Shown here piece after piece: positions 35,553 through 45,644 of a stretch of 64,000 nt of DNA (positions are counted from its first letter, which is position 1; the number at the start of each line of letters is the position of its first letter). The notes below the pieces were generated by a model. That model searched no databases and was not told where the DNA came from. It was given only the letters and a program-made list of their open reading frames with translations. The position numbers and the translations under genes are program-made. The stretch lies in contig CAZIZN010000010.1 of assembly GCA_964543795.1 (NCBI GenBank), positions 62,001 through 126,000 on the forward strand, read 5' to 3'. The stretch is from JACKIC01 sp964543795 (GTDB taxonomy: Bacteria; Planctomycetota; UBA1135; UBA2386).

Positions 35553-35594
35553 TCAGAGCAGCGACCTCAGAGCAGCGGCCTCAGAGCAGCGGCA
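35553..35594. repeat. 14-bp tandem repeat (three copies) at the histidine-kinase stop
   Basis: TCAGAGCAGCGRCC is present at 35553, 35567 and 35581, each copy perfect apart from one or two bases. The last copy encodes the final Pro-Leu-Leu and stop of the kinase on the minus strand, and each unit carries its own stop codon there, so copy-number change would not alter the protein. Confidence 0.85.
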
Positions 35595-37337
35595 GCTCGA
35601 GCCGGAAGGTCGCGCCGCGCGCCGTGTCGACGAGCACCAGCGTTCCGCCCAGATCGTTCGCCAGTCCGCGCGCCAGCGCCAGCCCGAGGCCCACGCCCGG
35701 CTGCTCGTTGTCCGCCGTCCGCACCTGCCCGCGGTCGAATGCCTCGAAGATGCGGCGCCGGAACGACGGCGGCACGCCGGGCCCCTGGTCGGCGAAGTCG
35801 AACAGGAGCCGGCCGCTCGCGACCCTGGCGCTCAGCACGACGTGCGGATCCGCGGCACCGCGCGCGTACTTGGCGGCGTTGTCGGCGAGGTTGAAGAGGA
35901 TCTGGCCGACGGCGTCCTCGTCGGTGCGGAGCCTCGCCGCCGCCGCGTCCGGGGCCACCTCGATCACGAACTCGAGCCCGGCATCGCCGAGCCGCCGCGA
36001 CAGCTGCGGCGCGAGCCGCTCCAGCATCTCGCCGACCACGTGGGGCTCGGGGCGACTGGCGAAGCGCCCCTGCTCGAGCCGCGACCACGCCAGCACGTTC
36101 TCCACCACGCGCGCCAGGCGGTCGGACTCCTGCCGCAGCGTGTCGAGGTACTCCTGGCGTGCGGCGGGCTCGCTGACGACGCCGTCGGCGAGCATCTCGC
36201 TGTACATGCGGAACGTCGTCAACGGCGTGCGCAGTTCGTGCGTGACCGCCGACGCGAACCGCGCACGGCGTTCGCCGAAGCCTAGCGCGGCGCGCAGCGT
36301 GAAGCCGAGCGCCAGCAGCGCCAGCAGGACGCCGGCCCAGACGATGCCGAGCAATCGCCCCGCGAACGACGGGACGGGCGCATCGGCGGCGGCGGCACGC
36401 ACGACCAACCGGGCCGGCACCGACGCGAGCATCGTGCCCTGCAGGTCGGGATCCGCCTGCGGACAGCGCACGATCTCGGCGCAGCCGGGCGCGAACAAGT
36501 CGCGCACGAGGGCGGCCAGTTCCCCCTGCAAGTTCGACCAGTCGACGACGAAGCCCTGCAGGCGCGGCGCAGCGCCGCCGATCCGTCGCACGAACACGAG
36601 TTCGGCGGTGTCGCCGGCCAGCCACACGGGCACGAGCGCCCCGACCGGCTCGACCGGCGACTCGCTCCGTTGCAGCCGGTCGTTCAGGCCCTCCTGGCTC
36701 TCGCGCTGGTTCTGGACGTTGGCGAGCGCCCGGTTGCCGTAGTCGACGCGCTGCTGCTCGACGAGCGGCCCCTCCGGCATCACTCCGAGGTTGCAGCCGA
36801 GGTCGCGGAGCGCGCGTTCGGACTCGCCGAGTGCCGCGCCGAGCCGCACCGGATCCAGCCGCGCGCTCAGGCTCGCCAGCCGCGCCGCCGCCGCTTCGAA
36901 CACGGCCCCGTCGACGCCCTCGGCCTCGGCGACGTCCCGCGCGTTGCCGGTCGGCACCTGCGGACTCGACAGCGAGCCGTCGGCGGCGAGTTCGAAGTGC
37001 ACCGGGAACAGCGCGGAGCGGAAGGTGAGCAGCGGCGACGGCACGAGCACCTCGTCGGGCCCGATCTTGCTGAGTCCCTTCGTCCAGGCGGCCTGCGTCG
37101 GCGCGAGCGCGCGATAGTCGCCGGCCGGTCGCATCGCCTCGCGCGCGAGCCGCGGCGACAGCCAGCTGTCCATGCGCCAGAGCGCGAGACGCAGCTTCTG
37201 CTCGGCGACCGCGGCCTGCCGCGCGCGCGCCTCGTCGCGTTCGAGCGCGACGATCGCGCACGAGAGCCAGACGAGCCCGGCGAGCAGCACCGCCGCGGTG
37301 CCGAGGAACCAGGACCACGCGCGCAGCCGGTGGCGGG

Positions 37338-37341
<4 letters not shown>
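35581..37341 (-). CDS. Membrane sensor histidine kinase
   Basis: A 586-aa sensor. One transmembrane helix at ~10-31, a large extracytoplasmic domain ~35-325 of unknown fold, then a second helix ~329-350. The kinase core has the H-box SAVTHELRTPLTTFRM (His368), the N-box FNLADNAAKYARG, and the G-boxes FADQGPGVPPSFRRRIFEAF and VGLGLALARGLANDLGG. It should phosphorylate the response regulator just upstream. The GTG start overlaps the regulator's stop (GTGA) and is preceded by a strong ribosome site. The kinase closes an operon with VWA and cytochrome P460 proteins, so it may sense something they handle. Confidence 0.9.
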
Positions 37342-38042
<701 letters not shown>

Positions 38043-38046
38043 GGCT

Positions 38047-39759
38047 TCAGCGTAGCCCGAACCGCCGGTCCTCGGGCGCGTCCTGGTGGCAGCGGATGCA
38101 GGAAGCGACGAGCCCCGCCGAGGTCACCTTGCCGGCGGCATCGACCGTGCCGTAGATCCAGCCGCCGTCGGTGCCCGGCGTGTCCGCGGCCAGTTTGTGC
38201 ATGACGAACAGGCCGTGGCGGTCGCCGGCGTGGAACACCTTGCCGTCCTCGCGGACCACGGGCAGCAGCGGATAGCGGACGCTCGCCTCGGTGCGGCCCT
38301 GGACCGGCCCTTCGTTGGCCACCCACGCCTCCTTGACGAGCGTCTCGCCGACCGCCGCCGGCACGCCGGCTTCGACGTAGCGGCCCTCCTTCGCGAGGCG
38401 CGCGAACAGGAGGTAGAGCTTGCCGCCGTGCGCCTTCTCGGCGGCGCTGATCCGCGCCCGCGGCGGCGCCATCTTGCAGTCGGTCGGCGCCACGTGGAAC
38501 TCGCCGGTCACGCGCGGGAACCGGTCGTACTCCTTCGCCGCGGCCTCGATCACGGGCACGAAGCGCTCGTCGAGCCCGGTCCCGGCTGCACCGGGCTTCG
38601 CCGGCGCCGCTTGCTTGCGCACGAACCCGCGCGCCTCGGCCTGCTGCCGCACGGCTTCGAGCACGGCGTTCTCGAACAGGCCGCTCTGCTCCATCTCGCG
38701 CTGCTTCTGCTGCACGAACTCCTCGCGCTGCTTGCCGAGAGCCTCGATCTGCTTGCGGATGCCGTCGCGTTTCTGCTGCTGCTCGGCGACGTGCGCCTGC
38801 AGCGCCGGCAGGTCGAGCTTGCGCAATGCCTCGGGCAGGTCCTCCTTCTTCACTTCGGCGAGCACGAACTTCGGGTCGCGACACGCGTCGACGAGATCCC
38901 AGTGGCGGTTGTCGTAGAGGCCGCTGCCCTTGACCTGGCAGCGCTGCGCCGCCGCGACGACGTTGAGCGACGAGGCGTTGCCGTCCTGACGGACCTGGTT
39001 GGCGGCCCACACGCCCGCCGCCTTGCCGAACGGCACGTACGTCGCGTTGATCGTCGTGCTGAGCGCGGCGAGCTGCTCGTCGAACGGCGTCTGGATCACC
39101 ACGGCCTTGTTGTGGTCGATCGCGGCGAACTGGCCGTCCGCGAACTTCGCGACGTCGCGCCACGCCGGCGCCAGCTGGTCCTGGTCGTTGCCGCAGTAGA
39201 TCGAGTTGACGACGATGCCCTTGGCGATCGCCGCGCGGCACGCGATCTCGGTGGTGTGCTGCGGATCCTGCGTCGCCGCCTCGTTGCCGGCGACGAAGAG
39301 CAGCTTGAGCGCCTTCGGGTCGGCGCTCCAGTCGAGCTGTTCGGTCGCGGCCTTGACGACGCGCGCGACGTACTCCTCGCCGCCGTTCGTCGTCAGCGCG
39401 AACAGCTTCTCGGAGACGGCGTCGAGGTCGGTCGTGAAGCCGATCTCGGTCTTGACCCAGCCGACCTCCTTGTCGTGGGCGCTGCAGCCGTAGGTGAGCA
39501 GCGCGACGCGCAGGCGCGGCGCGGGCTGCAGCGTGGCGAGGTCGTTGACGACGGACCAGAGGTTCTGGCGCGCGGCGTCGATGAGCCCGTCCATGCTGCC
39601 GCTGATGTCGAGGCACAGGGCGAGGTCGATCGGGCGCTCGGGCGCGGCGACCGCGGTCGCGACGGGGGCGCGCGCCGGCAGCGGCGCGTGCACGATCGGC
39701 GCCTGGGCGCAGAGGAAGCTCGCGGCGGCGAGCGGGACGGAACAGGCGAGTCGGATCAT
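38047..39759 (-). CDS. VWA domain fused to cytochrome P460 domain, secreted
   Basis: A 570-aa exported protein (signal peptide ending FLCAQA). Residues ~45-270 are a von Willebrand A domain with MIDAS residues in CLDISGSMDG (Asp51, Ser53, Ser55). Residues ~320-385 are a coiled coil (HVAEQQQKRDGIRKQIEALG). Residues ~410-570 are a cytochrome P460 domain: FHVAPTDCKMAPPRARIS, LYLLFARLAKEGRY, GWIYGTVDAAGKVTSAGLV and the haem site CIRCH (554-558). Cytochromes P460 oxidise hydroxylamine or related nitrogen compounds through a crosslinked haem; a conserved Lys supplies the crosslink in the family, and which residue does so here is not certain. The VWA fusion is unusual. Confidence 0.82.
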   Translation of the reverse strand: MIRLACSVPLAAASFLCAQAPIVHAPLPARAPVATAVAAPERPIDLALCLDISGSMDGLIDAARQNLWSVVNDLATLQPAPRLRVALLTYGCSAHDKEVGWVKTEIGFTTDLDAVSEKLFALTTNGGEEYVARVVKAATEQLDWSADPKALKLLFVAGNEAATQDPQHTTEIACRAAIAKGIVVNSIYCGNDQDQLAPAWRDVAKFADGQFAAIDHNKAVVIQTPFDEQLAALSTTINATYVPFGKAAGVWAANQVRQDGNASSLNVVAAAQRCQVKGSGLYDNRHWDLVDACRDPKFVLAEVKKEDLPEALRKLDLPALQAHVAEQQQKRDGIRKQIEALGKQREEFVQQKQREMEQSGLFENAVLEAVRQQAEARGFVRKQAAPAKPGAAGTGLDERFVPVIEAAAKEYDRFPRVTGEFHVAPTDCKMAPPRARISAAEKAHGGKLYLLFARLAKEGRYVEAGVPAAVGETLVKEAWVANEGPVQGRTEASVRYPLLPVVREDGKVFHAGDRHGLFVMHKLAADTPGTDGGWIYGTVDAAGKVTSAGLVASCIRCHQDAPEDRRFGLR

Positions 39760-39802
39760 CTTGGTTCTCCGGTACGGAGGTCAGGGTCGATTCGGGTTCG
39801 AT

Positions 39803-42088
39803 TCAGCGGGGTGACGTGACGAGCACGTTGCGGCCGGCCATCTGCAACAGCACTTCGCCCTGCAGCGAGAGCACGGCGGCGCGGCCCTCGAGTTCGAGCT
39901 GGCGCTGCAGTTCGAGGTAGCGCGGCGAGCCGAAGGTCACCTGCTCGTCGGGTTCGACGCGGCGCTGCAGCACGCTGCGCGAGTCGATCCAGCGGTCGCC
40001 GCGCTTGTAGAAGGCGCAGTCGCGCAGCTGCTGCACCGCGGTGGTCTCGACCACGGCGAGCTTCTCGTCGAGGTAGACGTTGCGGTAGTTGGTTCGCGCC
40101 TGCCCCTTCTGGCTCCAGAGGTTGTCGGCCTGGTTGACCGCGCCGATGCCGCTGCGGACCTCGACGGCGCGTCCCTGCAGCACGGACTGGCACGCCGACA
40201 CGAGGCCGTTCCAGTCGCCGAGGTTGCTGCCCTCGGTGGCGAGGAACGAGGTGTACTCGCTGAGCACGCCGAACCGGGTCGACAGCCGCAGGATCTCGTC
40301 GCGCAGCTCGCGCAGGCGCGGCTCGGCGAACGGGTCTGGCCGCGCGGCGCCGAGCGGCGCGCCGAGGTCGCCGCCGCGCTGGCGCAGTTCGTCGACGAGG
40401 AACGCGATCTGCCGGCTCGCCCAGAGCCTCGGCACGAACGCGTGGCGCGTCGAGGCGGCGCGCACCGGCAGCGTGAACGCGTGGCTGCGTGGGCCGCCGG
40501 GTGCCGTGCCGCGCAGGCGGAAGCGCAGGTCGTCCTCGCCGCGGTACTGGCCGAGCACGACGAGCTGGTCGCCGGCGAACAGGTCCGGCAGGCGGATGGG
40601 CAGCACGTCGCAGATGCGGGTGACCGGGGCGCCGGCGGCGTCGACGGTCGTGAGTTCGGGGCCGGCGAGCACGGGCTCGCCGAGCCGCGCGAACAGGCTG
40701 GCGACGCGGGCTTCGACGTCCTCGTCGGGGCTCACGTAGGTCGCGACGGCGCGCGTGACCTCGGCCACGTGGTCGAGCAGCGGCGCGTTCACGTCGTGGC
40801 CGACGCCGATGCAGAACACGCGCCGCTGGTGCGGATTGCCCTTGGCCACCAGCTGGCGGAGGTCGGCTTCGCGCGTCGGACCGACGGTCGGGATGCCGTC
40901 GGTCAGGAACAGCACGAGCGGCAGGGTCTCGGGCACGACCGGGGCTCGCAGCGCCTCCAGCAACGCGTCGTGCAGGTTCGTGCCGCCGTGCGGCCGCAGG
41001 TCGGCGAGCCAGCGTCGCGCCTGCTGCATCGTGGCCGCCGCCTTGACGACCGGGCTCGGGAAGCAGACGCCGACCGTGTTGCCGTAGTCGATCAGCTGGA
41101 ACGCCTCGCCGTCGGCCAGCCCCTCGATCACCTGCAGCGCCGCCGCCTTCGCCTGCTCGAGCTTGCGCCCGGCCATGCTGCCCGAGCGGTCGAGCGCGAT
41201 CGTCACCTCGCGGCGCAGCACGCGGTCGGCCTCGGCCCGCGGCGCTCCGGCGAGCAGCAGGAAGTAGCCGCCGCCCACCGTCGGATCGGGATAGGCGAAC
41301 AACGACGCGGTCGGCCGCGCGGGATCGTCGGCCGTCACGTAGCCGAGCCGGAACGAGCCCGGTTCGCGCCGGCTCGCTTCGGCGATGCCGATCGTGCGGT
41401 GGCGCGGCGAGACGATGCGTTCGCGCAGTTCGTGGCTCGGCGAGTAGACGAGGCGCAGTTCGCTCGCCGTGCGCAGGTCGACGGCGATCGACCACGGCAC
41501 GCTGGCGGTCAGCATCTCGCTGCGCGGCAGCACGTAGTCGACGCGGTTGCCGTCGATCTCGCAGACGTGGTCGTAGCGCAACCGGATCTTCTGACGCCCT
41601 CCCGGAGGCACCGGGAACACGCTGCTGCGCAGGCAACGCCAGTCGACGAACTCGAGCAGCGCCGGGTCGCGCAGCGACCGGGTGATCTCGTCGTAGAGCC
41701 GCCGCGCCTCGTCGCGCGCCATGATCCGCGCGGTGGGCTCGCTCGCAGCACCTTCGAACGCGAACTCGCTGACCGCGGCCCCGTCCGGCACCGGCAGCAG
41801 CAGCACCGCCTCCTGCTGCGCCGCCGTCGGATTGTGCAGTTCCACCTCGAGCTCGGTGCTGGCCGCGCGATCGAGGATGCGCACGCGTGCTTCGGCGCGC
41901 ACGATCTGCACGGGCACGGTGCCGACGGGCGCGATGACGGCGCGGCTCGGCACGATCCACTGGTGCCGATGGTTCCACTCGGCGAGGCGCGGGCCCTCGT
42001 ACTGCTGGCACGGCGCCGCCGCCGCGAGCGTCGCGAGCGCCGAGGCGATCCACGGGATGCAGGACGGAGTGCGGGCGATGGTCTTCAC
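39803..42088 (-). CDS. VIT and VWA domain protein, secreted
   Basis: A 761-aa exported protein. The signal peptide (from KTIARTPSCIPWIASALATL) ends near APCQQ. A VIT domain at ~30-150 has DRAASTELEVELHNPTAAQQ, ALLEFVDWRCLRSSVFPVPP and QKIRLRYDHV. A VWA domain at ~285-470 carries the MIDAS motif ALDRSGSMAGRK, with LRPHGGTNLHDAL and LVLFLTDGIPT. The C-terminal ~200 residues are a Ser/Arg-rich region with LSTRFGVLSEYTSFLATE, typical of inter-alpha-trypsin-inhibitor-like bacterial proteins. The start is uncertain: GTG 42088 gives a normal signal peptide, TTG 42100 adds four residues. It heads the operon with VWA-P460 and the two-component system. Confidence 0.85.
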   Translation of the reverse strand: MKTIARTPSCIPWIASALATLAAAAPCQQYEGPRLAEWNHRHQWIVPSRAVIAPVGTVPVQIVRAEARVRILDRAASTELEVELHNPTAAQQEAVLLLPVPDGAAVSEFAFEGAASEPTARIMARDEARRLYDEITRSLRDPALLEFVDWRCLRSSVFPVPPGGRQKIRLRYDHVCEIDGNRVDYVLPRSEMLTASVPWSIAVDLRTASELRLVYSPSHELRERIVSPRHRTIGIAEASRREPGSFRLGYVTADDPARPTASLFAYPDPTVGGGYFLLLAGAPRAEADRVLRREVTIALDRSGSMAGRKLEQAKAAALQVIEGLADGEAFQLIDYGNTVGVCFPSPVVKAAATMQQARRWLADLRPHGGTNLHDALLEALRAPVVPETLPLVLFLTDGIPTVGPTREADLRQLVAKGNPHQRRVFCIGVGHDVNAPLLDHVAEVTRAVATYVSPDEDVEARVASLFARLGEPVLAGPELTTVDAAGAPVTRICDVLPIRLPDLFAGDQLVVLGQYRGEDDLRFRLRGTAPGGPRSHAFTLPVRAASTRHAFVPRLWASRQIAFLVDELRQRGGDLGAPLGAARPDPFAEPRLRELRDEILRLSTRFGVLSEYTSFLATEGSNLGDWNGLVSACQSVLQGRAVEVRSGIGAVNQADNLWSQKGQARTNYRNVYLDEKLAVVETTAVQQLRDCAFYKRGDRWIDSRSVLQRRVEPDEQVTFGSPRYLELQRQLELEGRAAVLSLQGEVLLQMAGRNVLVTSPR

Positions 42089-42180
42089 GGGCACATTCAA
42101 CGGTCGTCGCGGGTCCGCCCGCGTAAGCGGCCCGTAAGTCGACGAGCGACTGCGGCCTGGGCGTCCTAGACTCCGACGCC

Positions 42181-43104
42181 ATGGACCGACGACAGTTCCT
42201 GACCTCCTGCCTCGCCGTCCCAGTCGCCGCTGCCACCGCTGGCACCGGGCTCGCGGCGCGACCGACGGCGACGGCCGGCCGGCGCGCAGGCCCGTTCCGG
42301 CTGCGCTACGCGCCGCACTTCGGCATGTTCGCCAACCACGCCAAGGAGATGGAGGACCAGCTGCAGTTCGCCGCCGACGAGGGGTTCTCGGCCTGGGAGG
42401 ACAACGGCATGGCCGGGCGCGACGTCGCGGTGCAGGAGCGGCTCGCGGCGAAGATGGCGAAGTGCGGCATCGCCATGGGTGTGTTCGTCGCGCACGGCGA
42501 CTTCGGCGCGCCGACGTTCGCCTCGGGCAAGCAGGAGCACGTCGACCGCGTGCTCGCCGACATCGACCGGGCCTGCGACGTCGCCGCGCGCGTGCAGGCG
42601 AAGTGGTGCACCGTCGTGCCGGGCGCGATCGATCCGCGGCAGGCGCCCGAGTACCAGTTCGCGAACGTCGTCGAGCTGCTGCGTCGCTGCTGCGACGCGA
42701 TCGCGGCGAAGCGGAGCGAACTGGTGATGGTGCTCGAGCCGCTGAACTTCCGCGACCACCCGGGCCTGTTCCTGACCCGCGTGCCGCAGGCCTACGCGGT
42801 CTGCCGCGCGGTCGACAGCCCGCACTGCAAGATCCTCGACGACCTGTACCACCAGCAGATCACCGAGGGCAACCTGATCCCCAACCTCGAGCGCGCGTGG
42901 CGCGAGATCGCCTACTTCCAGGTCGGCGACAACCCGGGCAGGCGCGAGCCGGGCACGGGCGAGATCCACTACCGCAACGTGTTCCGCCGCATCCACGAAC
43001 TCGGCTTCACCGGCATCGTCGGCATGGAGCACGGCAACGCGCAGCCGGGCAAGGACGGCGAACGCAGGCTCATCGATGCCTACCGGGCGGCCGATGCGTG
43101 GTGA
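42181..43104 (+). CDS. Tat-exported hydroxypyruvate-isomerase-like TIM-barrel protein
   Basis: A 307-aa protein with a Tat signal (MDRRQFLTSCLAVPVAAATA) and an AP-endonuclease-2-type TIM barrel. Barrel landmarks include FRLRYAPHFGMFANHAKEME, VLEPLNFRDHPGLFL, CKILDDLYHQQITEGNLI and GIVGMEHGNAQPG, with the metal-binding Glu/Asp/His positions of the Hyi/xylose-isomerase-like family. Cytoplasmic relatives isomerise hydroxypyruvate and tartronate semialdehyde; the exported planctomycete versions have unknown substrates. It stands alone between two minus-strand genes or operons. Confidence 0.85.
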   Translation: MDRRQFLTSCLAVPVAAATAGTGLAARPTATAGRRAGPFRLRYAPHFGMFANHAKEMEDQLQFAADEGFSAWEDNGMAGRDVAVQERLAAKMAKCGIAMGVFVAHGDFGAPTFASGKQEHVDRVLADIDRACDVAARVQAKWCTVVPGAIDPRQAPEYQFANVVELLRRCCDAIAAKRSELVMVLEPLNFRDHPGLFLTRVPQAYAVCRAVDSPHCKILDDLYHQQITEGNLIPNLERAWREIAYFQVGDNPGRREPGTGEIHYRNVFRRIHELGFTGIVGMEHGNAQPGKDGERRLIDAYRAADAW

Positions 43105-43131
43105 GGAACGCGGCGACCGGCCGGGTGAACG

Positions 43132-45354
43132 TCAGCCGCGGCGCGCCGCCAGGTACTGCGGCGGCCAGTCGAACGTCGCCACCTGCCGTTCGTTCGCCGC
43201 GCGCAGCGTGAGGTAGGGATCGGCGAGGTGGGCCCGCGCGATGGCGCAGAGGTCGGCGCGGCCGGCGGCGACGATCGTGTGCGCGTGATCGACGTCCTGG
43301 ATGCCGCCGACGGCCATCACCGGAACCTGTGCCTCGTAGCGGATGCGCTCGGCGAACGGCACCTGGTACATGCGGCCGTAGTCCGGCCGACTGTCCGGCA
43401 CGTTGCCGGCCGACGACACGTCGATCACGTCGGCGCCGGCCTCGCGCAGCCACCGCGCCACCTGCACCGCCTCGTCGAGCGTGAAGCCGCGCCCCTCGCG
43501 ATCGAACCAGTCGGTCGCCGACAGCCGCACGAACAACGGCCCGTCCCAGACCGCGCGCACCGCACGGGTCACGTCGAGCACGAAGCGCGCGCGCCCCTCG
43601 AGCGGACCGCCGTACTCGTCGGTGCGCACGTTCGAGAGCGGCGAGAGGAAGCTCGACAGCAGGTAGCCGTGTGCGGCGTGCAACTCGAGCACGTCGAAGC
43701 CCGCGGCGCGCGTGCGCCGCGCGCCGGCGACGAACTGCTCGCGCACCGCGGCCAGGTCGGCCTTCGTCATCGCCTGCGGCAACGGCCAGTCGGGGCGGAA
43801 CGGCAGCGCCGAGGGGGCCAGCGTGCGCCAGCCGTCCGTCGCGAGCGGCGCATCGCCCTGCCACGGCCGGCTGCACGAACCTTTGCGACCGGCGTGGGCG
43901 AGCTGCAGACCGATCTTCGACGCCGAGTGGCGGTGCACGAAATCGACGACCCGGGCCCACGCCTCGACCTGGCGGTCGTTCCAGATGCCCGCGCAACCCG
44001 GCGTGATGCGCCCCTCGGGGGAGACGTTCGTCATCTCCGTGAAGACGAGGCCCGCGCCGCCGACGGCGCGGCTGCCGAGGTGCACGAGATGCCAGTCGTC
44101 GGGAACACCGTCCGTCGCGGAGTACTGGCACATCGGCGACACGACGATGCGGTTGGGCAGCCGCAGCCCACGCACCGTGAAGGGCGCGAAAGCCGGCGGC
44201 GTGCCCGGCGGCGCGCCCTCCTCCCGGGCCACCACCGCGTCGACGCGCGCCACCAGCGACGGGTCGCGGCGGCGCAGGTTGTCGTAGGTGATGCGGCGGC
44301 TGCGCGTCATGAGGTTGAAGACGAACCGCTCGGGATCCTGGCCCACGTAGCGCTCGCTGTTCTCGAACCACTCGAGGCTCGTCTGCGCGGCACGCTGCAC
44401 CTTGAGAACGTCGACGCGGCGCGCGGCTTCGTAGGCGGCGATCGCCGCGCGAGGATCGTCGGGCCGCGCGACGACGGCATCGGCGAGCGCGATCGCATCC
44501 TCCATCGCGAGCTTGGTGCCCGAACCGATCGAGAAATGCGCGGTGTGCGCCGCGTCGCCCATCAGCACCACGTTGTCGTGCTGCCAGCTGCCACAGCGGA
44601 TCGTCGGGAAGGTCCGCCAGATGGAGCGGTTGATCAGCAACTGCTCGCCGGCGAGATGCTCCGCGAACAGCCGCTCGCAGAATCGCGCCGACTCGGTCTC
44701 GTCGAGACGGTCGAGACCGGCCTTGCGCCAGGTCTCCTCGCGGCACTCGACGATCCAGGTGCCCCGGGTGCTGTCGAACGGATACGCGTGGACCTGGAAC
44801 AGCCCCCATTGCGTCGGCAGGAACACGAAGGTGAACGCGGTCATGCGCTTGGTCGTGCCGAACCAGGCGAACTTGCACTTGCGCCAGTCCATCTCCGGCC
44901 GGAAGGACGCGGCGAACCGATCCCTCACCTTCGAGTTCACCCCGTCGGCAGCCACCACGAGGTCGTTGGCGCCGACGATCGCGTCGATGTCCTGCACCGC
45001 ATGCTGGAAGCGAACCTCGACGCCGAGGTCGCGACACCGCGCGTGCAGGATCTGCAGCAGCTTGACGCGGGCCAGGCCGCAGAAACCGTGGCCCGTGCTG
45101 GTGACCTTCGCTCCACCGTAGAAGGTGTCGATGTCGCTCCAGTAGGCGAAGTTGGCGCGGATCGCCGCGTAGGTCTCGGGGTCGGCCAGTTCGAAGTTGC
45201 CCAGGGTCTCGTCGGAGAACACCACGCCCCAGCCGAAGGTGTCGTCGGGCCGGTTCTGCTCGAGGACTTCGATCCGCGCTGCGGGCAGCCGCTGCTTGGC
45301 GAGGATGGCGAAGTAGAGCGAGGCGGGCCCGCCGCCGATGCAGGCGATCTTCAT
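43132..45354 (-). CDS. Bifunctional salicylyl-CoA 5-hydroxylase-like monooxygenase / OYE-family oxidoreductase
   Basis: A 740-aa fusion. Residues 1-385 are an FAD-dependent hydroxylase: the dinucleotide motif CIGGGPASLYFAILAK, then LVVAADGVNSKVR and NVVLMGDAAHTAHFSIGSGT. Residues ~395-740 are an old-yellow-enzyme FMN domain: NRIVVSPMCQYSATDGVPDD, LQLAHAGRKGS, ELHAAHGYLLSSFLSPLSN and GGIQDVDHAHTIVAAGRADL. This is the architecture of salicylyl-CoA 5-hydroxylase/oxidoreductase proteins, which act on CoA-linked aromatics. No CoA ligase or ring-cleavage partner is nearby apart from the YgiD-type enzyme at 4 kb, so the pathway is unknown. Confidence 0.88.
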   Translation of the reverse strand: MKIACIGGGPASLYFAILAKQRLPAARIEVLEQNRPDDTFGWGVVFSDETLGNFELADPETYAAIRANFAYWSDIDTFYGGAKVTSTGHGFCGLARVKLLQILHARCRDLGVEVRFQHAVQDIDAIVGANDLVVAADGVNSKVRDRFAASFRPEMDWRKCKFAWFGTTKRMTAFTFVFLPTQWGLFQVHAYPFDSTRGTWIVECREETWRKAGLDRLDETESARFCERLFAEHLAGEQLLINRSIWRTFPTIRCGSWQHDNVVLMGDAAHTAHFSIGSGTKLAMEDAIALADAVVARPDDPRAAIAAYEAARRVDVLKVQRAAQTSLEWFENSERYVGQDPERFVFNLMTRSRRITYDNLRRRDPSLVARVDAVVAREEGAPPGTPPAFAPFTVRGLRLPNRIVVSPMCQYSATDGVPDDWHLVHLGSRAVGGAGLVFTEMTNVSPEGRITPGCAGIWNDRQVEAWARVVDFVHRHSASKIGLQLAHAGRKGSCSRPWQGDAPLATDGWRTLAPSALPFRPDWPLPQAMTKADLAAVREQFVAGARRTRAAGFDVLELHAAHGYLLSSFLSPLSNVRTDEYGGPLEGRARFVLDVTRAVRAVWDGPLFVRLSATDWFDREGRGFTLDEAVQVARWLREAGADVIDVSSAGNVPDSRPDYGRMYQVPFAERIRYEAQVPVMAVGGIQDVDHAHTIVAAGRADLCAIARAHLADPYLTLRAANERQVATFDWPPQYLAARRG

Positions 45355-45644
45355 GGGGTGGCAAGCCTAGGCAACCGCGTGCAGCGGCGCTCTGCATCCT
45401 TCTGCCACCGCGATTCTCGGTGCGCCGAAAACGCGATGGCACCGCGCGCGCGCCGTTCGCATGCGATCGCGCCGCTCGCCGCACCGAAAGAAACCGCGCG
45501 ACCCGCTTGCGAAGCAGAAGATTTGTGGTTTCCTTCGACACGATCAGTCCCCGGGCGGCGTTTGGGGAGAAGGGAGCCGCTCGTCACGGATCGCACGCAG
45601 ATCGCCTCGCCGACCGCGCGCCCCCCTCACTCTCGCCACTCGTC

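Noticed and set aside
39779..39810. GGTTCGATTC, similar to a tRNA T-loop
   Set aside because: It lies in a 44-bp gap between two co-directional genes; no acceptor stem, D arm or anticodon arm can be built.
45351..45596. 81-codon minus-strand frame in the divergent intergenic region upstream of the glycosylphosphotransferase
   Set aside because: No ribosome site, atypical composition, and it would overlap the start of the hydroxylase/OYE gene.
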